NCBI GenBank assembly: GCA_028673005.1 | Contig: CM054116.1 | Coordinates: 66,353,211-66,417,210 of the forward strand | DNA length: 64,000 nucleotides | From: Tanypteryx hageni | Lineage: Eukaryota; Arthropoda; Insecta; Odonata; Petaluridae | Direction of reading: 5' to 3' | Shown: positions 1 through 12,256 of the stretch, in pieces | Position numbering within the stretch: position 1 is the first letter of the stretch | How the letters are laid out: each line of letters begins with the position of its first letter | Notes under the pieces: generated by a model | What the model was told of the DNA's origin: nothing | What the model saw: the letters and a program-made list of their open reading frames with translations, nothing else | Databases searched by the model: none | Position numbers and translations under genes: made by a program

Positions 1-567
1 ATCTGGATATTTAGCTGCTGCTTCATGATCGGCAGATGCAATTTCGCCAGCAATCTTCACATAATGAAGTTGAAATCGCTTCTTAAATGTATCAAACCAT
101 CCTCTGCTGGCTTGAAAAGTAAAGGCTCCTCATTCTTCACCACTTTCTTGCGATTTAAAAAGTTCATATATACCAAGGGCTTTATTTCTGATAATAGACC
201 CATCCAAAGGAGCATGTTTTTGCGCCTGATCTTCGATCCAAATGTTTCACATCTTTTCCATTTTCTCCATTAGTGCATCTCGTCTGCTAACATAGAAGGT
301 ACTAGCAGAAGCACCGGCACAAATACTAGAACGAATTTTTTCTTCCGTCTTCTTCACGGTTCTTATCGTAGATTCAATTACGTCGTAATGTCGGGATGCT
401 GACCGTCCAGAATTCATCTCGTCAATACCTTTGTGATTCAGCCTTGGCAACCTCCGCAGTGAGTTTTGTGTGCGTTGCATCTTCGGGGAGAAAAGATATT
501 TCCAGCGGAAATATTCCTGGGGGCTAAGAGATCCATCGGCGTTACTTATGCGACTTCTTTTTAACAA
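1..567 (-). pseudogene. Broken Tigger/pogo-type transposase, N-terminal part
   Basis: The minus strand reads through an N-terminal DNA-binding region typical of Tigger/CENP-B-like transposases: a helix-turn-helix stretch (SRHYDVIESTIRTVKKTEE), then a Tc5-type HTH stretch with WIEDQAQKHAPLDGSII and, after about position 130, RGWFDTFKKRFQLH. The frame is interrupted by a TGA just after MEKMEKM (around 245) and another stop after SGEE (around 133), and a degenerate leader replaces the usual start. The DDE catalytic part would lie beyond the left edge. It sits inside an intron of the X11-like gene. It is a dead copy; family assignment is from motif memory. Confidence 0.8.
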
Positions 568-1295
568 CGGTAGTTAAGTGCTAAGTCTCACGTGATGTGA
601 AAAACTGAAAAAAGGAACCTCATCTCAGGTTGGAGTTGAAGATAAAAAAGCAGTTAAAAACGCTGAATGATTTTTTATTGGGTGCCGACAGACTTAACAA
701 AACACTATAATCGTAGTAGGATTTTTTCTTACTAATGATCTTTTCAGGGCAAACCTTTTATTGAAAATGGTCATTCAAGGAAATCGCGTAAAAGTGAATC
801 ACTTCCCACGGTCGGTGAAGCTCATCACGCATTTGAGTACCGCGTTGCGGGAAGCTGCATTCGGCGAAGTTTTACTGTATATCATTATTTTCTACTAGAT
901 CTGATAATTCAGACACATTTCTTTAATAAAAACCATGAGCAGATCAGGAAATAAACACAAAATCTTGAATTCAATGGATTTGAATTGTGTATGAAAAGTT
1001 CTCTCTTTATCCATTTCTTATAATAAAATCTAAACATTTTCAATCTGGGCCAAAAATTTCATTTACTTTTTGAACTGACTAAAGTGATATAAGTACAAAT
1101 TATTTTTTGAGTGGGAAATGTAATGGCACAAAACAAAAACATTTTACAGAGCAAGAGTTAAGAATAAATGGGAATCAAAACATATTCAGTAAACAGTACA
1201 TTTTAATTTCTTCATGCCTTTGCTACTCAATTTATCTGTAACAACATTTCCATGATCATATTCAACAGGTGTTGGAGGTAACATTTTTGACTCAC
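568..1295. other. Intron sequence, nothing recognised
   Basis: AT-rich, CpG-poor intron between the Tigger remnant and the 1.3-kb PTB exon. I looked for the next PTB exon (family motif EIMMDHALRTISYIADIG) and did not find it here. Confidence 0.6.
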
Positions 1296-1382
1296 TTTAA
1301 GGTCAGTATTGAGAACCATGATTTTTTCAGTTGATATGAATAAGTCCACTTCTGTGCTAGGTTGACTTTCGCCATCTGGAGC
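1296..1382 (-). CDS. X11L: X11/Mint PTB domain, second PTB exon (29 codons)
   Basis: The exon encodes APDGESQPSTEVDLFIST then EKIMVLNTDLK, the central strands of the X11/Mint PTB fold; vertebrate Mints have APDGETQPMTEVDLFIST-like sequence at this place. It is 87 nt, phase 0 at both ends. The acceptor is preceded by a T-rich tract ending in TTTCAG; the donor is GTGAGT. It is the shared acceptor for both versions of the upstream PTB half-exon (9408-9550 and 8221-8640), since both end in phase 0 with an EEAV-(S/T)-(R/K)-IK helix end. No stop or frameshift is seen. This is one of the most secure calls in the window. Confidence 0.93.
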
Positions 1383-2814
1383 CTGAAATAGCAGAAAATA
1401 TGATGAAATAATTAAAAACAATTCTCTCCTGCTACTCACCATGGCATCAAAACTATAACTAATTGTAAGACAAACAGGTGAAGCAGAAAAGATAAAGAAG
1501 CAAACAGTGATTGCAATACATTTGAATTTGAAAATCTATTGAACAAAGAAACACTTAGACTAATCAAATGTCAGATGTGTAACTAGTTATGGTGCATGCT
1601 ACTATGTATGTGAAGTCACACAAGTATAGTGCATTGTTTCCCACATTTAAGGTGCTGACTTCATGCTCATGCTGAAGAGATGACAGCAGTAGACATATTC
1701 CAACTTACCAAGGCCTAGATGAACCATTGCAGCAGAAAGAAGAGAGACAACAATGAATTCATTAACCATTCTAGATCAAAGAAATACAATGGAAAATTTA
1801 AAGTTATACTGATAATTGTGCTACATAGTTAATCATACAATATCCTCTTGCCCTACATGAAAAACATATCAAAAATGTAGGTAATTAATGAGTATGCAAA
1901 AACCTCTCTTGAATAAGAGATCTGATAAAATTTATAAACCTTAAATTTACAATATGTACAGTATAAAATTAAAAATATATTTAGTCACAATTTATGCCTA
2001 AAAATAAGCTGCATTAAAATTGAAAGTATTCATTAAAAGGCATTTTCATTTTTAAAATGCCATACTAAGATTTATGAACTTGATAAAAGCTTAGTTTTTA
2101 ACTTATATTAAAGTTTAAACAATAAATTCACAGATGAGTAATGTTGCACTTGAATATAATTCACATTGAAAAATAATGCAGAGGCAAAAAAAGTAGGCAT
2201 TCCATAGGATTAATTTGATGCAAAGCCACACAATAGAAATATTGTTGATGAATACATTGAAAGTCAATGATTGCTTGTTTACTAAGCTCTTCACAGAATA
2301 AAAAAAATTGAGGATTACGTGCTAAAGCTTCAGTAGTTTGGCATGGCAGAGGTATTAAGGTTGCTATTCTTACTGCTGACAAATTTTAAAATTTTTTAGC
2401 AATCTTAAGATTAACAGTCATGTTGGTGGGTTAGGAACATTCCATGTGATGAATTGAAATGAAGTTTCATAAATGTTGCTCTAAATTATTTCCTAGTGTC
2501 TCCAGCCTTGTTATATGTACATAATAAAATAGCTCTTTGGCACTGGTATTAATATTATGAAATAAAAATATAATTCTCAATAGAAAACTTCAACTATAAT
2601 TTAGTTAAACTTTCATAGATTTTGAATTCACACTCTGGAAGCCAATAATTTTGAATAAAGCATAATCATACAGAAATAAGAAAGAATTAAATTAATACAA
2701 AAATGAATGACGGGCATGTAGCTTAAAATAGCATTTAGTCACATTTATCATGAAAAAGTTACTTTTTCTATCTTTCATACTTAAAAATATTAAAAGATTA
2801 CTGCTTTATTATCA

Positions 2815-3400
2815 GGGCAATCTAAGGTGGCAAAAGAAAATGCTGCCCTAGATTGGTGCACAATGGTTGGGATTGGCGGTAAAAATGTTGTCACACCACC
2901 CCTATAATAGTTCTAGCAGAGACATTCATCTCTCTATCCTACCTCATAATAAGGCCCCGTTTATTTTTATCTTTAAGAAATTACTTTTGATAAATTACCT
3001 GCTCATCAAAAATGGCAGGTAGGCATGACTAAAGAATTGAATTAAAACTTTCCATTTTCTCACACTCTTTTCCCTCTCTGATATAATATACCCCTATATC
3101 TTATGCCACCGGTGGCACATATACTATGACAGACAGACTGATGGACACTTGAGAATTATTATGGTTGTTTAAGTGAATCATATGAAATTTATCTTAAAAA
3201 AATATTCACTCACCAGGCTCACAGCAATTACTACATGATATTAACCTAAGCTAAAACGAGCCGCCACATGAGGTGGAATTGATAGGTGATCCCCTCAGGC
3301 AGCACTTTTCTAGGGGTGGCATTATAGTAGTATTGCCGCCGATCTCCACCTATGTAACGTGAACTGGGTGGTATTTTCTTTTTGCCTCAGGTAGCCGATT
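2815..3400. repeat. Probable degenerate MITE with imperfect inverted ends
   Basis: The left end reads GGCAATCTAAGGTGGCAAAA and the right end, reverse-complemented, reads GGCTACCTGAGGCAAAAAG, both followed by AAAAT and a pyrimidine-rich CCC. Inside are GCTGCCCTAG and TAGGGGTGGCA stretches in opposite senses. I infer an old non-autonomous DNA transposon of about 590 bp; no target duplication was identified, so the borders are approximate. Confidence 0.4.
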
Positions 3401-4556
3401 TCGACACAGTGACTCTGACTAAAACTACCATTTAATTTTATGCTAATATTAAAGATGCACTCAATGTGCCAGATGGTGTTATCCCTTTGCACTCAGATTT
3501 TTTTTCTATTCTCAGATTTTTTTCACTATTATTCATCTACTGGTAAGTCAACTTGTTTATGGTTAGCAGGCTCCTGAAATTGCAATTGCAAACAGGCCAC
3601 AGAAAGCTATTTACAAATTCCATGCCTTTCTCTCTCCAAAACACGTATCAAGTTACACTTGACTTGAAAGCTACAGTCGAGTAACACTCAACATGCGAGC
3701 GCAAAAGGTTAATCCTCTAACTTAAAATAACATACAAATCTAAGATAAAGAAAAAATAAACCTATTTGTGGGCCAAATGTTGGTCACATGTTTCTACTGC
3801 TGTGCAGAAGAAACTCATTTTTCATAAATAAATCAATTCATTATTTAACCTTAATTAATTGCATGAGGCCAATAAGACCAAAATCAATGTTTTTTAGTCA
3901 ATAGCAACAGAACTGGATTGCCAACAGTGACCAGTCACATAGTACCTTCAAAACTAACCTTACTGACGATGTTCCATTTTTATCATTGTTTGGATTACAT
4001 AGATTTTGCTATTTTTCTTTTTCATTTACAAAGCATTTGCTGCTTGTGAAAGCATTTGACTGAGATTTTGGCTAAAAAATATTCTTCGAAAAGGAGCATG
4101 TCACAGCATTGACAAGATGTGCCATTGCATGGCCTTCATTTGCAAGAAACATATGATAACTTATTATTCAGATTTCAAAGAGAGTGAAAATGACAAAAAA
4201 AACAGAAGCCAAAAATTAGAATCAGAGTACAAAATGTTATTTTGTGAAATATTTCAAGTTACCTATTAATAAAGCAATTGATTTTATATAGATTATTTTC
4301 CGATTATGGCAAAAATAAATTAATACTATTTCGTTAAAATAAAAAAATCTCAGTGGGGTCATAGTGATTATGTGCAACTAATCATGGAACTGTGTTTTAT
4401 GGAAATAAGTAAGGGTAAAACAACATTTAAATAGAAACAATTGGTAGCTTACATACATGACCATATAATTTGATTTTTGAGGCATTAGACAGGATATTCT
4501 AAAATGTAGCTGACTTTAAACAATATAGTATATTATAATCCTGCCTCTGTATCATA

Positions 4557-4905
4557 CAGGGTGCCGGTGATGTAGTGGTTAGGATGCTGGCTGCTACTTG
4601 CCCACTGCTCGAAGGGCCAGTGGGCATGAATTCTGTGAAAGGAGGATTTTTTTCTAAGGTCGCCCAGCTCCATATTTGTGTATGTACAAACTAAGAGAAT
4701 GAGGCAACGAGGAAACAAAAATGAGAAGAATGCAAATCAGCACTCCATCATTTAGAAGGAATGTTAAGCAGCTGACCCTCTTGATGCTCTTTACAAAGAG
4801 TAGGCTAACGCCAGCACTGGGTTTCCTTCCCTTCTTTGTGTATCTATTGTGGAAGGTAATGGGAAACTACCACACCATGAATGTATATTGCCTAGTCATA
4901 AAACC
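4557..4905 (+). mobile_element. Old tRNA-derived SINE
   Basis: The 5' part GATGTAGTGGTTAGGATGC is a tRNA-like D-arm/A-box (TAGTGGTTAGG). A decayed B-box would follow near 4622-4635. The body ends with GGAAGGTAATGGGAAACTAC, a GAAGGCAATGGGAAACCAC-like module that I know from invertebrate SINE tails. No poly-A tail remains. Borders are approximate. Confidence 0.55.
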
Positions 4906-5005
4906 AATCTAAGGATTGGTAGAACCTGTCATAAGACAGAACACTAGTGATGATACAAGGAATTCAAGCATCTACTTTAAAAATGTGAATTAGGATCCAA
5001 TAGGA

Positions 5006-5292
5006 CAGCGGTTCCCAAACTATGTGCCATGGAACACCGGTATGCTGCAGTAGATTGTTAGGGATGCCGTGAAAAACTTTGTTTAGTAAATAAATCAACG
5101 ATTTGCATGTGTTGGTGGGTAATTAGGGCAATAATTTTTCTTCTAATAAATTGATTATGTAGTAGCATCAACAAATGGATGTTTCCAAGGTTGTAATGCC
5201 CTAAAAATATATAAGCTTATTATAATGCTGGGGTTCCGCAAAATCCTCTTTATCGTTGTGTGCAGTGGCTCGAAAAAGTTTGGGAACGATTG
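5006..5292. mobile_element. hAT-type MITE (287 bp) with 8-bp target duplication
   Basis: The ends are CAGCGGTTCCCAAACT and, reverse-complemented, CAATCGTTCCCAAACT (13 of 16 match). The element is flanked on both sides by the identical octamer CAATAGGA (4998-5005 and 5293-5300), the size expected for hAT transposases. It has no coding capacity and lies in the X11-like intron. Confidence 0.9.
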
Positions 5293-6536
5293 CAATAGGA
5301 AACAGACAAGGGGAGTTTGCAGCTGAATATAACAAACATGTATTTGTTGGACCAGTTCTACAATATTGTTGTTGGAATCGGAATATAACATTGACTTTTG
5401 AATGAAATTAAGGCAAGTGAAAATATCAAACAAAGTATTCCTTGATTTAGACTTGTTTAGAATTTATGCAATTCCTAGGCAACTGCAACGGAATTAAAAA
5501 AAAATTGACATACAATAGAGAATTATTGAGATTGCCTTATGCATAAAATCAAATCAACACAATAAGCATCTATTACTAAAATCTACCACTGGTGAATCAA
5601 CACTTATGATGACTTTGAGGCAAAAATGTACATCTGGTCTTTGTGACCATTATTAGGTATTGGGGAAACCTTTTGTGCCAAAAGAAATGGGGAAAATTTG
5701 ATGTATTTTCATCCATTAAGATGGGATGAGATGCAGTTCAAAATCACAACTGGATGATAAATTTTAACAAGGATCACTAATACATAATCTAATTAAAATC
5801 TGCCCAGTAGTTTCAGAGATAAAACATGCAGATTGACGGCTGAAGGAGACGTGGTTATAAGGCGTTTCACTACTATCGCTTTGCTGGTAAAGAATACCTA
5901 AAAATTTAACAAGGTGCATTAGGACTCATTATCCTTCAATTAAACCAACAATTAATACTAAGTGTATTGCACCAAGAATCAGCACCAACTCATAATTACA
6001 GTGCTTAAATCATTCCATTAAAAATGTATAAAAATTTGATAACTTAAATAATAGTAAAATTCACCATCAATTGATATAAGGATAGCCTAACAAAAATTCT
6101 CATATTCAGGAAACAAACTTCCTTCAATATATTTAGAATAAAAGACAAGGAAACTAAATTTTAAAGTCATTATGCCTAATTACGATATCTATAAAATAAG
6201 ATGATTATCTTTAAAAATTAAATAAGAGAATACAACCATCTGTAGCTGGACTGTTTGGTTCTAAATTAAAATACGATTAGAAAAGGATGGGTTATGTCTT
6301 TAGTTACTCAAGCAGAAAAGTCAACAAATCCTTCTATATCTTTTTTCCGATTAGGCTCTGTAGCAGGCTGAATGCCATAAGCATACCTTGTAAATCAAAT
6401 TTTATTAATTCAAATTTTGGTCATTTTAACAGATTGACTGCCACAGAACACACCTGTATTCACTCTATTTTATTTCTGGAAAGATGCTAGGAGACAGCTG
6501 TCACTGTGTTGCAATCTATCCATGAATCTGCAAAAG

Positions 6537-6878
6537 CAGGAGTGAGAAACCTTTTCTATATGGCGAACATTGGTAGTTGTGAATACTTCGGCAGGCTGCA
6601 TTGGAATTTGTCAGTGCTTTGGTGGTCCAGATTAGAGTTTAAATCGGAAGTTGCTAAGAGATTCTGAGTTATTATATAATTGAAAATAACGCCTAAATAA
6701 GGATTTTAGGGTTAAAATTTCAAAATTGAAGATTTTAGTCCAGATTGTAATTTTACCAAAGAAATAGAAATTTATGCATTGAATTTTAGGGATTATTTTT
6801 TCATCATAACTTTGTGGGATGCATGAAATGCTATCGAGGGCTGCAAATGGCCTGCAGGCCTTAGGTTGCTCATCCCTG
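6537..6878. mobile_element. hAT-type MITE (342 bp), older copy
   Basis: The left end is CAGGAGTGAGAAACCT and the right end, reverse-complemented, is CAGGGATGAGCAACCT (13 of 16 match). The flanking octamers are TGCAAAAG and TGCTAAAG, a 7-of-8 target duplication. The GGCCTGCAGGCC stretch just inside the right end is typical of this hAT subgroup. No open frame. Confidence 0.8.
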
Positions 6879-8220
6879 TGCTAAAGCCTCACTGTTCACA
6901 CCTAGGTCTTGGTTTTAGAGATTAACAATTTTTGCAAGTTTTTGATTTTCTGGGCCTGACAGGACCAATGGTTTTGTTCATCCCTTTGCATTAATAAGGA
7001 AATGAGATCTAAAAATGGGGATGACAACAAGGAGTTGCCTGATACAAGAAGAGTTAACAAAGCCAAGGTGTTTGATAGCCCTTCACTGGATATTCTTTGA
7101 ATTAAGAACTTTGTGAAAGTGCCAATGGGGAATATTAAGCTGGTACAAGTTGGTACACGGAAGAAAATAAGAATATAATGTCTTCAGCAAAAGGAGTTGG
7201 CAAAAAAGAATTACTGATAATTAGTAGCAACTGAACAACTTCCTCTCCATTGAAAGTGTATCAACTGAGTATACAGGCATAATTGACACTGTTGTCTGCT
7301 CTATAAAATATTTATTATTTTTATTTAATGATAATAGTTTCAAAATTTAACTCTTTTCCCATGTATTATGAGTTAATATACACTCTAATTACTTACTGGC
7401 CTGAAAAAAAATTGAAAATCACCCTTGGCAGTCAACCTGTTAAAAATGCTGAAAAATACAGAGAGAAAATTTGTAGGACATACATTATAATTCACAAAAA
7501 TTACCTCATTAAAAGGAAGAAATAACACAAGTACTTTGGTACTAATATATTTAATCTTTATTTGAAAAAGAAAATAATCCTGCTCGGTGATATTTGAAAG
7601 AGACTTGGAATAAAAGTAGAATTAGTTTATATGAAGTGATGATTTAGTCTGAAATGATTATTCATTTTTTGGCAGGTATAACAATATTATGTTCACTTCC
7701 AGATCTTTTCTGCTTTCTTGTTGATTTAACAACTGATTTATAAACACAGACATTCTACGACAAAAATAAAGTAAGTTGTCTAAAATTAAATCTGACAATC
7801 ATAACTGATAAGCTCACTTCACAATAAAAATGTATCAAACTGAAATCAAAATAAAATATCAGAAAAGCAATTAAGTTTCATAAATAAAATTTTATACCCC
7901 AACAAAAGAGATTTCTTCATAATGAAAGCATCAAATTAGCATCCTCAGCACCAAAAAATCTCAACTAAATAGATTTGCCACCCATCAGCCAAACTAATCA
8001 AATACTTGATAACAAAAGAAATATAGGAGTATAAATAAAACACATCCTGAAATAACCCAGAGCCAAAATCATGTATAACATACTAATGATAAACATGACA
8101 TAACATATCCGAACAAGTATGCATGACACTATGAGGAAGGGAGAAGAAATGATTCTACTTATTCACACCAATCCCTAACCCCCCTACAGCCAGCCAACAT
8201 TCAAATGGACACACACACAC

Positions 8221-8640
8221 CTTAATCTTGGTCACGGCTTCTTCTACCATGTTTTTCTTCAACCTCTTCCGTCGCTTCTTTCCGGAAGACTCTTCCTCCA
8301 CTTCAACTGACCCTAGAAACTGCAGCCTGAACACAGTGCCCGTTGCCCCAACGCCTTGCAGAGGCAGACCCCCTTGGGGAGGCGCCTTGATTGGTTGCAG
8401 CTGTGGCATGGCACCGGTTGGCTTCCCATCGACCACCACCACCATCCCCCCAGAGTCCCTTTCGCCTACCATCCCTCCTTCTGCACAACCCTCTTCCCCC
8501 ATCTCCACAACCCCATCATCCCCGCAACCACCTTCCTCATCGTCATCATCATCATCATCATCGTCATCCCCACTAACCTCACCCCCCTCCTCATCACCGA
8601 CACCATAACCCTGGGAGCTGTGGCTGCAGTTTTGGTTGGC
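8221..8640 (-). CDS. X11L: Variant PTB first-half exon with Asp-rich leader (140 codons, alternative exon)
   Basis: Phase 0 at both ends: acceptor AAATTTGCAG, donor AAG|GTGTGTG. The first 100 or so residues are low complexity: a run of ten Asp (codons near 8527-8569, an ATC/TCA repeat), Glu/Gly-rich stretches, then PQLQPIKAPPQGG. The last 40 residues read TVFRLQFLGSVEVEEE, SGKKRRKRLKKN, MVEEAVTKIK. This aligns with [13 protein letters not shown]...EEAVSRIK of the exon at 9408-9550, so it is a second version of PTB strand 1 to helix end. It would splice to the exon at 1296-1382. Phases allow it to follow the 15.1-kb exon directly (skipping microexon and canonical exon) or to follow the canonical exon as a cassette. 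Use in transcripts is inferred, not shown. Confidence 0.75.
8527..8569. repeat. (ATC)n repeat encoding poly-Asp
   Basis: Trinucleotide array of TCA/TCG units on the plus strand, read on the minus strand as GAT/GAC codons inside the variant PTB exon. Likely length-variable between individuals. Confidence 0.85.
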
Positions 8641-9407
8641 CTGCAAATTTGTTTGCCAAAGTTTAACTCTGTTATGTCAGCAAAGCATTTTGTTGCACTG
8701 CTTTTTTTTACTGTTTCCATTGCTGTCAAAAAAGTTAAAGAGGAAAACTTATTAACAGGCAAATCATAGCATTGCTTCAATTGAGACTTTTGGTTGATGA
8801 CTGGAAAAACTAACATTGCTAACCATTTTTTTGAGGTGCAAAATTTACGAAGCATTTTTTTTCACAAAAATATTTTTGTCATTGGTGCAACAACAAAGCT
8901 ATTTCAACTGAACTCGTCACATGAAATGCTAACTGCACATTCAGAGATAACAAACTCACAGCGTAAATTATAATAAAAATAACAAACTGAGAAAAACGAA
9001 GAAACAGCGGCAACTACCGTAGGTAGGAGATATAAACGTCCATTCAAAAAAAGCGCTAAACAATGAATTGACCGGTAGCACTCCCGGCAATTTTAAAGCT
9101 GCAGCAAAATAGCTCAAACTGAAAAAAGTGGCACAAGAAGACCCAAAATGATTGGACGCGTGGATAGAGTGCGACAACACCTATAACAGGAGAAGGAGAG
9201 GAAAGAAAACGATGCCAACCAAAACAGCAAACGACACTCCCAGGGATGGGACAGATAGGAAGAGTCAAGAGACAGACAGAGAGGCAATAGAAACATACAG
9301 ATGACACACAGTGAGTAGGTGAGAGAATAAAAAATGCCAGACACCACCTGGGCAGGGTCAAGCATCTCCCAAAACATAAAAGTTTGCTCATCAAGTCACT
9401 ATCTCAC

Positions 9408-9550
9408 CTTAATGCGTGACACTGCCTCCTCTGCTTGCATCATTCTTGTCGTCTTGGTGGGCTGTCCTTCACACACAAGCTGAGTCGAACCAAGATAACG
9501 GGCACGGAACAGTACCCCCTCGATAAGAACTGCCGGTTCATGGATCATCA
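9408..9550 (-). CDS. X11L: X11/Mint PTB domain, canonical first-half exon (47 codons + 2 nt)
   Basis: It encodes [20 protein letters not shown], then [19 protein letters not shown] and EEAVSRIK. The vertebrate counterpart reads [22 protein letters not shown] and RMMQAQEAVSRVK, so this is the canonical start of the PTB domain: the [16 protein letters not shown] strand and the [12 protein letters not shown] helix. Donor AAG|GTGAGA is good and leaves phase 0. The acceptor is placed at GGCCAAAG, giving phase 1 at the start, which fits the 40-nt microexon upstream (G + TG = Val). The acceptor lacks an adjacent pyrimidine tract, though one lies about 25 nt upstream, so the first residues could shift. 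Confidence 0.92.
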
Positions 9551-11939
9551 CTTTGGCCAAACCATAAATTATGGTTGAGAGTAGAAAAGAAATGCAAAAT
9601 TAATTACAGTGAACAAATGTATGTTAGGTTTAGATGACAAGAAAGAAGACAAAATACAAGTACTCTGATTATGGACTTTTATTTTAAATATATTTAATTA
9701 TAAGAGATTGAATATTGCACATAAATAATATTTGGGCATGAGATTTGATTTTCAAAGTTGTTATTGAAAGAGAAAAAATGCAAAATTATAAATTGAAAAA
9801 AAAAAAAAAAATAATTACATTTCATATACAAATAAAACAATAAATCAATTTGAAACATGCACAAAATACATTCATTAACCATCTTATTGTTAGAATTATT
9901 GTATTATAAACTGAAAAATGAGAAAGCTTATAATTAAGAATTTAGATGTTAAAAAGGATGTTATGCAAAAATATTAGACTAAACGTTTATATAATGTTAC
10001 CTTTTAAATATAATATGACGAAAGAAGACATTGATATAAATATTATATACATTTAAAAGTAAATAAAGCACAACACTGACACTAATGTCTACTTACACAG
10101 CATACAGATATGAGAGTAAAATTCCATACAGCGCAAAAACAACAATCTATATTAAATAGTAAAACATAAAAATATATTAAGGATACACAATATAGAATAA
10201 TTTATAAATTTACATTTTAATTTTTAATTGGGAATGCGATAGGAGTACATGCAATCAAGATTTTGGATAGGGTTCAAGTAAAGCATCAACATACAAATAA
10301 TAATAAGACTGGTTTCATGGCACAGTGCATTGTGAATAGCTCAAAGGGTAAATATATACGTATAGGTTAAAGACATAAAAGCACAAACACACGAGCCAAG
10401 GTCAGAGTTATCTACTTGAAAATGCACGGCAGGGAAATCATACATCACTCACCAATGAACGGGATGAGAACGGGTGGGACACGGCGAGCGAATGGAGGAT
10501 TTGACAAATGTGGGAAGAAAGACAGAGTCAATTGTACAACAATTGCACTATAGATTCCCATTAAATATCAATAGGATAAATAGCAACATTTCACACACCA
10601 AAAATTTTAAAAGGCCACACAAAGAGCATTGCATTTGAGCTAAAAATATAAGCATTGGCAATATACACTTTTAAGACTTAACCATAAATTAAAATACCGT
10701 TAATTCAAATATATACCAATTAGAATAGAATAGTATTCAGTGGCATTAAGAGGATTAGTCAAATAATAGATACAAATATAGAATAAAAAAGTCAATTTTT
10801 GGATTATCAAACAAGATTCTATCATGCATAATGAATGAAAATGGGTTAAAATTTTCTTTAATGATCCATCACACATAATCAGCCAGAAGATTTGATGTAT
10901 AAGAAAATTTAAAATATAAAAATCATATATGACTTTTCCTCCTCAGCCAAATGGAGACTCACATTTTACTTTTTAAAACTGGCAGTTTAGAGTCAACTTA
11001 ATACAGTGCAATTATTACAAGAATTAACGCTGAACAATTTTTGTGGCAAATGAAAATATACAAAAACTGTGCATATAAAGGTGTAACACTTTAAAAAAAC
11101 ATAAAAAAGCATTTTCAGCAGAAATGCTCTTTACTTAGTATATATTAAGTGTTTCTCTAAATACCAGAAAATTCAGGACCAAATAATTCTTAATTTGACC
11201 ATATCAGCACATGACAAACTTTAAGTAACTGAAAACTTATTAGTGGCTATACAGACACACCATTTCTCATAGTAATTTTGACTGAAACTCACATTAATTT
11301 ATCTCATGAGTCTTGTTCTGTGGTTTTATAAAATGATACCGGAAATGTCTTATAAAACAATTTTAAGATTTTTAACAATTCCTCCAATAATTGCCAATTA
11401 AAATAAGGGAAAATGAATTATATAGTGTAATAACAAGAAATTATTGGCCTGAGTATTTATAATATATTCGTGAAGAACAACTTAAAATTACCTACTTTTC
11501 TTAACAGTATATAGTTACAAAATTGTAGTTAAAAATCAAGATCTTTGAAAGTTACTTATACAGTGTGGGAGTAGACTAGAAAGGCCCGACAATTATTTTG
11601 ACATTAAGGTCAGAAAGTCAGATACCACCTAATGAGAGATTAGTAAGAATAGCATGCTAATCAAGTAGACATCTTACATTGAACCAATAATTTTCAATAA
11701 ATTTTGGAAGTAATAAGCTATGATTTCTTTCAATTCAATAATATGATTTTGTTTTGCAAAAATATGTAAGAGATTTTTATATAACACAGAAACTTACTGC
11801 CCTTCTATTGATTTTTTCTCATAGGTAAAAAGTTCCATATGCAATATAGAAAATAAAAAAGCTCGATTTAATGACAACCATATCTGACATTTCTCACCTA
11901 AGACAATAACCAGAATTATTTCAATGAAGTAAAATCCTG

Positions 11940-12256
11940 GTAATCCCATGCAGGTCAACTGTATGGTGATGATGTTTCACTGACAATCTTGTCGGCATCT
12001 TCAGATCGAAATGTCAATGCATTGGAATCATTCTCCTAATATAACCATGATTGACCAATGCTGTCTCAAGGATCAATCAGAACACGGCTGTGACACCCGG
12101 TGGTCCTATATTAGGAGAACGATTCCAACCCATCGACACTTAGACCTGAAGATGCTGACAGGATTGTCAGGCAAACGTCATCACCGTACAGTTGACCTGT
12201 GTGGGATTACCTGGAAGAATGAAGCCATTGATCATTCAACCCCGTGAGAGTCTTCA
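11940..12256. mobile_element. Fold-back element between 17-bp direct repeats
   Basis: Two arms of about 108 nt (11936-12043 and 12107-12214) are imperfect inverted copies: the outer parts read TGGTAATCCC and, reverse-complemented, AGGTAATCCC; the inner parts both contain GGAATCNTTCTCCTAATATA. The loop is 63 nt. The whole insert sits between two perfect 17-bp copies of AATGAAGTAAAATCCTG (11923-11939 and 12257-12273). That size suits a target duplication made by a retroelement rather than a hAT or mariner transposase. The right flank (GATCATTCAACCCCGTGAGA) reminds me of Penelope-like element ends, which is unverified. Confidence 0.65.

Larger units (their letters stand above)
1383..8220. other. 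Long intron, CpG-poor, with old repeats
   Basis: Intron of about 6.8 kb between the 1.3-kb PTB exon and the variant PTB exon. It is AT-rich and nearly devoid of CpG (a single CpG in 1501-2340). Apart from the repeats listed separately (2815-3400, 4557-4905, 5006-5292, 6537-6878) I see no exon-like segment. Confidence 0.7.

Noticed and set aside
8228..8608. Plus-strand Ser/Pro-rich frame opposite the variant PTB exon
   Set aside because: Shadow of the minus-strand exon, which has a PTB motif and splice sites.
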